From Prochilodus magdalenae (Eukaryota > Chordata > Actinopteri > Characiformes > Prochilodontidae): DNA of 64,000 nt. The number at the start of each line of letters is the position of its first letter. Position 1 is the first letter of the stretch. Location of the stretch: assembly GCA_024036415.1 (NCBI GenBank), contig JAMWET010000628.1, forward strand, positions 325,001 to 389,000, given 5' to 3'. This document shows positions 56,461 through 64,000 of this stretch, one piece after another. Under the pieces are notes generated by a model, which did not search any database, had not been told where the DNA came from, and worked only from the letters and a program-made list of their open reading frames with translations. The position numbers and the translations under genes are program-made.

Positions 56461-57820
56461 TTGTAATATCAATGACCCTGTATTCACGCACATCTGTCCC
56501 ACATATAATATCAGTAACATCAATGACCCTGTATACACGCACATCTGTCCCACATGTAATATCAGTAACATCAATGACCCTGTGTACACGCACATCTGTC
56601 CCACATGTAATATCAGTAACATCAATGACCCTGTGTACACGCACATCTGTCCCACATGTAATATCAGTAACATCAATGACCCTGTATACACGCACATCTG
56701 TCCCCCATATAATATCAGTTACATCAATGACCCTGTATACACGCACATCTGTCCCCCATATAATATTAGTAACATCAGTGACCCTGTATACACGCACATC
56801 TGTCCCACATGTAATATCAGTTACATCAATGACCCTGTATACACGCACATCTGTCCCACATGTAATATCAGTAACATCAATGACCCTGTATACACGCACA
56901 TCTGTCCCACATGTAATATCAGTAACATCAATGACCCTGTATACACGCACATCTGTCCCACATGTAATATCAGTAACATCAATGACCCTGTGTACACGCA
57001 CATCTGTCCCGCGTGTGATATCAGTAACATCAATGACCCTGTGTACACGCACATCTGTCCCGCGTGTAATATCAGTAACATCAATGACCCTGTACACACG
57101 CACATCTGTCCCACATATAATATCAGTAACATCAATGACCCTGTGTACACGCACATCTGTCCCGCGTGTAATATCAGTAACATCAATGACCCTGTGTACA
57201 CGCACATCTGTCCCACGTGTAATATCGGTAACATCAATGACCCTGTACACACGCACATCTGTCCCACATATAATATCAGTAACATCAATGACCCTGTATA
57301 CACGCACATCTGTCCCACATGTGATATCAGTAACATCAATGACCCTGTGTACACGCACATCTGTCCCGCGTGTGATATCAGTAACATCAATGACCCTGTG
57401 TACACGCACATCTGTCCCGCGTGTAATATCAGTAACATCAATGACCCTGTACACACGCACATCTGTCCCACATATAATATCAGTAACATCAATGACCCTG
57501 TGTACACGCACATCTGTCCCACATGTAATATCGGTAACATCAATGACCCTGTGTACACGCACATCTGTCCCACATATAATATCAGTAACATCAATGACCC
57601 TGTGTACACGCACATCTGTCCCACATATAATATCAGTAACATCAATGACCCTGTGTACACGCACATCTGTCCCACGTGTAATATCGGTAACATCAATGAC
57701 CCTGTACACACGCACATCTGTCCCACATGTAATATCAGTAACATCAATGGCCCGGTGTACACGCACATCTGTCCCGCATGTAATATCGGTAACATAAATG
57801 GCCCGGTGTACACATACTAC
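56461..57820. repeat. 51-bp minisatellite, about 26 units
   Basis: Units CATCAATGACCCTGTGTACA with CGCACATCTGTCCCACATG and TAATATCAGTAA repeat every 51 bp (AATGACCCTG at 56471, 56522, 56573). Variants are GTATAC/GTGTAC/GTACAC and CACATGTAAT/CGCGTGTGAT/CACGTGTAAT/CACATATAAT. A three-unit block (GCGTGTGAT, GCGTGTAAT, ACATATAAT types) at about 56990-57120 recurs at about 57345-57480. As 51 is a multiple of three and stops are absent, two frames per strand stay open for 330-495 codons; these are not genes. Confidence 0.97.
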
Positions 57821-59006
57821 TGGAAGCTGGTGAAATTATTAAACAGTGTATATAAAATGCAATAATTTGCATGCATATACTACCTGAGGAGAAAACAGCT
57901 ATGAATCTCATGAACCCATTCATGGCCTCCACTGGGAAAGGTGCTTTAAAGAAAAGTGATCACACCACAGTTAAGCTGACTAAAGGCATGTCAGACACAT
58001 GCAAGTCATTTTTTATATAATATTTGATATTAATTATTTAAAAATAATTGATTTATGCATACAGTCATGTTGGTTGAGTTGGACTGCATGCATACAGGGA
58101 GTGGTTCAAACCGTCCATGTTGCCGTCTGGAGTGAGAAAAATTCAGGTGAAAGCAGGATTTAAAAAAGACGTCTAGTGTAGACCTCTACTCTCAAGGCCC
58201 TGGCATTTGGAGGCCCCTGACCCTAGTGGTCAGATCACTGTCCCGTGACAGAAGTTGGCGGTTTATAATTTCTCAGCTGTTTGCAGAACATAAATCGGTT
58301 TATTATCTTACCTGCTTCTCCAGTGCATTAATGACCATTAATAAAAAACAAATAAATAATCCTTCCTTCCTTTCTACACACAGGTATATGACGTACTGTA
58401 GGTCATCTAATGTAGTTCATCTTTACCTGCTATTGTCAAATTCTAATTTGTGAACGGGCAGCGGATTCGTTGGTGCACACACTTGTGGATGGCAGTAAGA
58501 AACACACACTAGATCAATTCAAGCATGAATGTTTGATGAATGTGAACATGAACGCGGGGCTGTGTGTGTACGCATCCATGCGTGTGGAAAAGCTCCTTTG
58601 TAGCCTTGAGGTGATTGTGTGTGGTAGTGTATGAGAGAGTAGGAATCTGACTGTCTGTGAACGAGGTTGGGCTTCTCTCCCATGCATTAATCTCTCTCTG
58701 CTCTGTTTCAGACACTGGATGATGGATGTTTTCGAATTGACAGAACTATGGCATTTGCAAAGTAACATTTTTCAAATAACTTAGAAATGGTGAGAGAGTG
58801 AAAGAGAGAGGGAGAGGGAGAGAGAGAGAGAGAGGGAGTCTAAGGCAAGCCAAAGCAAGGAATTCTGGTTGTCAAGGACTAATTCCGTGATGCATCTGGC
58901 ACTGTAATTGCATCACGTAGTGCTGTATGTGGGGCACCTACTCTGAAGCCTTCTAGCAGAGAACCCCCCAGCACAAAGAGAGTGTGAGAGAGGTAGCAGA
59001 GAAAAA

Positions 59007-59038
<32 letters not shown>

Positions 59039-59300
59039 AGGAGAGGGAAAGGAATGCATGGCAAAAGTCCATCCACATCTGTGCAAGCCCTGGCCAAGAT
59101 CTACTCAAACACAGCGAAACGGAGAAACAGAGATAGGGTCCACACAGCAGCTACCCTGCCACAGCTCCCAACACTGCCTGAACATGAATGATAGTCCCAC
59201 CATCTCAACACCATCTTTATAAGAACCGGCATTCAGGATACTTGATACGTGATAAGCATTTGATCATCCGGAACAATTATTTTAACTTTGTGTATTACAT
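57821..59300. other. mostly unique sequence with GA runs
   Basis: (GA)n runs at about 58797-58836 and 59005-59042. No gene or mobile element was recognised. Confidence 0.45.
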
Positions 59301-59304
59301 CTAC

Positions 59305-59978
59305 ACTCATCATCATCAAAACAGCCCGCTGCACCCCGAAGGAAGTGTGGGATTGCAGTGTTATTGGGAAGGAAGATAAAGGTCACCATACATTTAGACT
59401 GATCTGATCAATATTTATTGAGCTACACCTGCAGAAGTCTGTCTCTCAGTGTAACGTCAGGCCGTCATGGTTGCTGGTGTAACATGGCAGACGCCTCAGC
59501 ATGGAGTTGTAGAGGTTCCTAATGGTGTCCTGTGATCATTAATCCCATGCATCTTGAATGTTCTCACACAGTTCCTGCAGATGGTGCGGTAGGGGTGGCA
59601 GTGGAGCAACACCAGGCCATCTGGACGCATCACACCAAACAGCTCATCTTGCTGCTGACCCCGGTGCCTCCATATAAATTCGTTGGCCGTCTCCACCAAG
59701 ACAAAAACACAGGACTCGTCTCTGATCATGACCCGTTGCCATTCTGAGTCACTCCATGGCAGTCTGACACAACACCATTGCAGTCTTTGGCGATGCTGTG
59801 TCAGGATGTCGGCATGTCTCATGGGACAGTGCTCGCTGAACATCTTCGATCGTCGGTGTTGGGTCAGTCAGGTACAGCGATGAGGCCCATCCTTGTATAT
59901 GATATGTACATGTGTGACCGAGTGTGTAACTTGAATCATTTGCATGTCTATATAGCTATTCTTTTAATATTGAGTATA
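59305..59978 (-). mobile_element. Tc1-A internally deleted element, best minus copy
   Basis: Ends are decayed CATCATCAAAA...GCTGCACC (left) and ATAGCTATTCTTTTAA (right). The 115-residue minus frame (59496-59843) carries RLQWCCVRLPWSDSEWQRVM, then RDESCVFVLVE (first catalytic Asp) and FIWRHRG, then passes to GLVLLHCHPY and, frameshifted, to LQELCENIQDA and DTIRNLYNSM. The region that should hold the second Asp and the Glu is absent, so a full-length transposase cannot be made. The same junction is seen at 20660-20720 and 63740-63775. Confidence 0.85.
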
Positions 59979-60464
59979 TAAACACGTATGTAGTAAAGAC
60001 AGAATAACTTTCAAACATAACCAAAGTGTCCCTCAGAGCAACATGTGCATATACTTCATATATATAATTTAAAATATTAATAAAACATAACTATGGGTGT
60101 TTTCTAACCCGGAAAGGAGTATTTTCAGATCTTGCATCTCCATCCTTGTTGCATTTCAGCTTTTGACATTTAAAAAATGCCTGGTGGCCTTTAAATTGTG
60201 TGTCATGATGACTGGACCAAGAGAAATGGCCCAAACTGACTTGTAAAGAAGTCTGGCTACATTGACTGGTAAATGCATGAATAAGAGAACTCTATGGAAT
60301 TACTGGATTTCTGCATTAATTATTCCTAAAAATGTGATATGAGTCGCACTTATAGAGATAAACACCAAAATAAACTAATAACACTTCTAGTAACAGTTGT
60401 ACTATTCATGTCTTCTGCTGAGCACAGTGAGTAACTTCACCGTGTAGGCTAGAAAGGTGACCCT
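59979..60464. other. no recognised feature
   Basis: AT-rich, no gene recognised. Confidence 0.4.
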
Positions 60465-60730
60465 TTATGTTAATGACTTCTCCAAAAGGGTAAAACAGCA
60501 AACGGTGTTTCTGGAAGTGTGGGTTTCACCAAGCCTGGCCGACCAACTGCCAAAACTTTTGCTCATGTGTCCATTCTCAGGAAAACACTCAACTAGAACT
60601 GTATTTATGACACCACAAACAGAACCACTGCTGTCCAAAAGCTTGCCCAAGACCACATGGATGTTTCACAGAGCTTTTGGGGAAAGGTTGTGTAGACAAA
60701 AAGAGACACAAGTAGAAAAGTGGCACAAAC
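60465..60730 (+). pseudogene. Tc1-like family B transposase, left half
   Basis: The plus strand encodes SILRKTLN, then after a break AQDHMDVSQSFWGKVV and TKRDTSRK. This is the stretch just before and around the first catalytic motif of Tc1 transposases, where FWxxVLWSDETK is usual, but no intact DETK remains. A Tc1-A element follows, and homologous sequence resumes at 61640, consistent with a split pseudogene. Confidence 0.7.
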
Positions 60731-60875
60731 ACAAAATAAAAATAAAAAAAATCAGAAAATAAAATTACAAAAGTACTGACAAATTTACAAGATGTGAAAC
60801 GCTGTTACCAGTACTGATGTAATTTGTTTTTCATTTGTAAATTTATTTAAATTTTTGTAATTTTGTTTTCTGAAA
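60731..60875. repeat. AT-rich inverted segment
   Basis: AAAATCAGAAAATAAAATTAC (60749-60769) is mirrored by GTAATTTTGTTTTCTGAAAT (60858-60877), giving an imperfect inverted repeat next to the Tc1-A start. Confidence 0.55.
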
Positions 60876-60877
60876 TA

Positions 60878-61600
60878 TCTGGTGTGGTATCTATGTGACA
60901 ACAAACAGTTCATCTTCCTGCAGACCACGGAGCCTCCACACACAAATTCCTTGGCCATCTCCACCAAGACAATGATGACCCGCTGCCATTCTGAGTCACT
61001 CCATGACAGTCTGACTCGACACCATTGCAGTCTTTGTTGAAGTTGACACGTCTGCCGATGGTGCTGGTGTGGTACTATGGAATAGTTAAATACATGGAAA
61101 TATTTTATACATTTTATTTTTATGTCTAAGGTCGCTTTCAAGGGATAAACTACTGTTAATGTCCAGTTTACCATCGAACGGTGTAATATATAGGTTCGCC
61201 AGTAGAGGGTGCCAAATGCACCAGTGGCTGATGCTCTAACTGGCAGAAGAACTCGGCCAGTACTGGGTGCAGCAGCTAGCAGCTAACACGCTGAGTGGCT
61301 CCTGTAATCTGCTATTTTCTGTGTTTTGCAGTGCCTAAACAAAATAAATATGTTGCACCAGAGGTGAGTTGGCCCATCATTATCAGGAGAGTAACACTGG
61401 CACTAACAGGAAGACTTATGGAGGGCATCCGTGCTCGCTGAATATCTTTAATCGCGGATGTTGTCGCGACCCATCCTTGCTTATGTCACAGGTGTGGCTA
61501 ACTGTGTGTTATCATTTGCATGTCTCATGATGTCAAACCTACCCACCAAGTTTCGTTCCTGTTGGTTGACTCCTTCTGGGTGCAGCTATTAATGTTTTTT
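60878..61600 (-). mobile_element. Tc1-A derivative inserted in the family B copy
   Basis: CAAACAGTTCATCTTCCTGC, CACCAAGACAATGATGACCC, CCATTCTGAGTCACTCCATG and CACCATTGCAGTCTTTG match 59640-59800. From 61395 GAGGGCATCCGTGCTCGCTG to 61600 the right end matches 21180-21340. A segment at about 61080-61390 has no counterpart and may be an unrelated insertion. The left, carboxyl-coding end is missing. Confidence 0.7.
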
Positions 61601-61639
61601 TTAACTTGTTTTTATTTTTGTAATACTGATTTCTGAAAT

Positions 61640-62065
61640 GTTAGGTTGATTTGCACTTCTCGACTGTCGTACACAACACTGTCTGGAGGAAAAAGAACAC
61701 TGCACATAAACACCAAAACCTCCTCCCAACTGTGAAGCATGGTGGAGGAAGTATCATGGATTGGGGCTGCTTTGCTGCCTCGGGCCATGGATGCCCTGCG
61801 ATCACTGAGGGAAGAATGAATTCAAAGGTGAATGAAAATGTTTAACAGGAGAATGTAAAATCAGCAGTCCATAACCCCAAGCTGAAAAAACATCAGCTGA
61901 TGCAAGTAAATCAGCTAAAGGATGGCTGAAGAAGAAAATGATTTGTGTTTGGAAGTTGCCAGAGTCTTGACCTTAGCTCTATTGATTTGCTGTGGTATAA
62001 TCTGAAGAGGGCTGTGCAAGCAGGGTATCCCAGAAGCATTGATGAAAATGGTGGGTAATATTATA
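61640..62065 (+). pseudogene. Tc1-like family B transposase, right half
   Basis: The plus strand encodes [20 protein letters not shown] then [20 protein letters not shown], the conserved [15 protein letters not shown] segment, and further on DLSSIDLLWYNLKRAV, corresponding to the catalytic DLNPIExLW motif. There the Glu is replaced by Asp (D-L-S-S-I-D). The second catalytic region is disrupted by deletions and frameshifts. It is a non-functional DDE transposase relic, read as the continuation of 60465-60730. Confidence 0.85.
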
Positions 62066-62094
62066 GATGATGTATTATGACTGGTTTTATATGT

Positions 62095-62335
62095 ATCTAT
62101 GTAAGTGGATCAGACACAGCAGTGCTGCTGGACACCTCAGTGTCACTGCTTGACTGAGAATCATCCACCAACCAAAACTATCAAGCCAACAGCGTCCTGT
62201 GGGCAGCGTCCTCTGAGCATTGAAGAAGGACTAGAGGATGACCAACACAAACTGTGCTGCAGCAGATGAGCTATTGTCTCTGACTGTACATCTACAAGCT
62301 GGACCAGGAAGGGATAGTGTGGACAGTGAGGACAA
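62095..62335 (+). mobile_element. family D element, copy 4
   Basis: GTGGATCAGACACAGCAGTG, GACACCTCAGTGTCACTGC, CAACAGCGTCCTGTGGGCAG and GACTGTACATCTACAAGCTG match copy 1 reversed and copy 2. The outer terminus is missing. Confidence 0.8.
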
Positions 62336-62895
62336 AAAAACCTTCATGGTGGACAGATAGATGCAAGGATGGATGGATGGATAGTTAGCCTTACTCCAAA
62401 TGTTTAAAGTAGCATATAATCAGTAACTGTAAATATGCAAATCCTTAAAAGCATGCATGAAATAAAGCACAGTGATTCACTCAAATGGCACTTCAACCCC
62501 ACGCAGTAATCCCCGGTGTCTCCAGTTTCACACTGGCACTTGTATTAGTTCTCAGGGAAAATATTGCTGACCCTGATCGTTTGATGCATTCCTTAAGCAT
62601 GTGAAAAGATCTATGAAACTTTTAAACAAGTATGGAATAGTTCCATGGTCCCAAATGGTTTTGTATATGATGACCTTGGTTCTCATTCTTTTTCGCACTG
62701 CCCTCTGTAGGGTTTCTAAAGTTGGCTCAGAGTACATTTCTGCATGGGTCTCTTTGACCAAGGGCCATACGGTCTTCTGCCAAAGAACAGCTTCTAGCTT
62801 CTCATCTGTTATCCTGGCTCTCCTAGGTTGGAGAAGGACCTGAAGAGAAACTCCTCTGCTTTGTGTTTATTTTTCAGCCGGTGTTTCACAAATGA
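62336..62895. other. unclassified; possible minus-strand transposase remnant
   Basis: The minus strand reads PRRARITDEKLEAVL and WPLVKETHAEMYSEPTLETL (62760-62850), which has the feel of a coding relic but matches no family I can name. (ATGG)n occurs near 62370. Confidence 0.3.
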
Positions 62896-63120
62896 CCTTT
62901 ACTATATTAGCTAGGAGAACTAAGAAGGCAGTCACTTCTATTTGGGTGCAACTACTTTTTTAATGATGAGTGTATAAATATGTTATATGTATAAATACTG
63001 TATATTAAAATATGTATTCACTTTTTGGCCTTTAAGCATTTTGAGGAAGTAGATATCCAAAAATGTTTGGTGTATTGATATAATTGCCAGTACTATATTA
63101 GCCAGGAGAACTAACCAAAC
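62896..63120. repeat. direct repeat pair ACTATATTAGCYAGGAGAAC
   Basis: ACTATATTAGCTAGGAGAAC (62901) and ACTATATTAGCCAGGAGAAC (63092) are about 190 bp apart. Confidence 0.6.
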
Positions 63121-63205
63121 CTTTAACAGGGTTGTCAACATACCTACACTGACCACTGTCAATGTCTGATCAATAGCAGTTCATGATAACCAATTATCAT
63201 AGACT

Positions 63206-63284
63206 CATCATCAAAAGAATAGCTGCACAAATAGCTGCACCCTCTATCTATGTATCTATGTATCCATCCATCCATCCATATATA
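63206..63284. repeat. extra Tc1-A terminus and short tetranucleotide run
   Basis: CATCATCAAAAGAATAGCTG followed by a duplicated ATAGCTGCAC and (ATCC)n precede a second terminus at 63285, so two terminal repeats lie in tandem. Confidence 0.7.
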
Positions 63285-64000
63285 CTCATCAAAAGAATAA
63301 TTAAACCCAGAAGGAATCAACCAACAGGAATGAAACTTGGTGGGCATGATTGACATAGTGAGACATACCAATGATTTAAGTTGCTCGGCCATGCATGCGA
63401 CACTAGCATGGACAGGTCTTATTGCGGTACCTGACTGGCCCAACAGCCAGATTGCGGACATTCATCAAGGAGTGATGCCCTCCATGAGTCATCCTGTTAG
63501 TGCTAGCTCTATTGGCAGAGGACTGTACGACACAGGACTACACGCACACAGACAGTTACGATGGCTGTCCATAACACCACGTCAACATCACCAAAGCCTG
63601 TCATGGAGTGACTCAGGATGGGAGCGGCTCATCTTCAGTGATGAGTCCCGCTTTTGTCTTGGTGGAGACATCTCACACACTGCGGTCAGTGCCAAAATGA
63701 ACGGTTTGTTGATGAACCCATCCAGAAGGCCTGTGTCACGCCACCTGCACCCCACCACACAATCTGCAGGAGCTGTGTGAGACTATTCAACCTGCTTGAG
63801 ATGGATTACCACAGGACTCCTTTAGGAACCTCTACAACTCCATGCATGTTGTGTTAGCAAACATGGCGGCCCAACACTACTTCTGTATATGTAGCTCACA
63901 AAATATTAATGATATCAGTCTAAATTTATCATCAAGGATTGCTTTAAATTTATAACCTTTATCGTCCTTCTCAATAGCACGCCAGTCACTTCTATCCGGG
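63285..64000 (+). mobile_element. Tc1-A element, plus copy, runs off the window
   Basis: The start ACTCATCAAAAGAATAATTA is a decayed TIR. The 147-residue plus frame (63337-63780) encodes GRGLYDTGLHAHRQLRWLS, then SLSWSDSGWERLIFSDESRF (first catalytic Asp in DES) and passes to PVSRHLHP and, shifted, LQELCETIQ and NLYNSMH. The second Asp and the Glu regions are deleted, as in the other copies. The 3' end (CACGCCAGTCACTTCTATCC) is just short of the terminal repeat at 64000. Confidence 0.85.

Noticed and set aside
56279..57766. 495-codon minus and 461/427-codon plus open frames
   Set aside because: They arise from a 51-bp tandem repeat with no stop in several frames of both strands; no domain, no start context and no gene structure.

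Overview
This window looks like intergenic or intronic DNA from a teleost fish, possibly an otophysan; the lineage is an inference. The evidence is the repeat content: several Tc1-like transposon families, tRNA-derived SINEs, L2/RSg-type and Rex-like LINE fragments carrying the CTCTGGATAAGAGCG 3' tail, gypsy-type solo LTRs, MITEs and very dense microsatellites. I found no convincing host protein-coding gene, no functional tRNA or rRNA gene and no CRISPR. All coding similarity belongs to broken transposons, and the longest open frames are by-products of tandem repeats whose period is a multiple of three. Everything was read by eye, so boundaries are typically good to 10-30 bp.

Layout. 1-1.5 kb: a 54-bp minisatellite. 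1.6-9 kb: dispersed repeats, a gypsy integrase relic, a 640-bp TA-flanked palindrome, a LINE 3' tail and a truncated TIR element. 9.9-15 kb: a G-run and polypurine tract, a dispersed repeat, two head-to-head LINE tails around (TA)n/(TC)n, a SINE, a TTAG-rich array and a Tc1 end. 15-17.4 kb: mostly unique sequence. 17.4-31 kb: decayed DNA transposons, a Tc1 derivative interrupted by a SINE, LINE tails, more SINEs and an HTH-encoding transposon family. 32.1-33.3 kb: two neighbouring solo LTRs, one with perfect 5-bp target duplications and an internal tRNA-like segment. 35.5-36.1 kb: a LINE reverse transcriptase relic. 37-38.2 kb: short tandem arrays, including a 43-bp CCAAT-bearing array. 40.4-42 kb: a hAT-like element filled with a 32-bp minisatellite, plus a solo terminus. 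42.5-43.7 kb: a Tc1-like transposase pseudogene. 43.9-50.6 kb: two related ~31-bp minisatellites, each preceded by the same leader; the second has 93-bp higher-order repeats and is interrupted by a LINE and a MITE. 51-55.5 kb: microsatellites and a Tc1 pseudogene. 56.5-57.8 kb: a 51-bp minisatellite. 59-64 kb: Tc1 derivatives, some nested.

How the parts relate. There is no operon or pathway; the window is a layered record of transposition and tandem expansion. The most informative points are the internally deleted Tc1 family (same deletion junction in several copies), the hAT-like element whose minisatellite resembles its own subterminal sequence, the duplicated leader-plus-array unit, the tRNA-like module within an LTR, and local indel-rich stretches of tandem array that look like assembly or read error.
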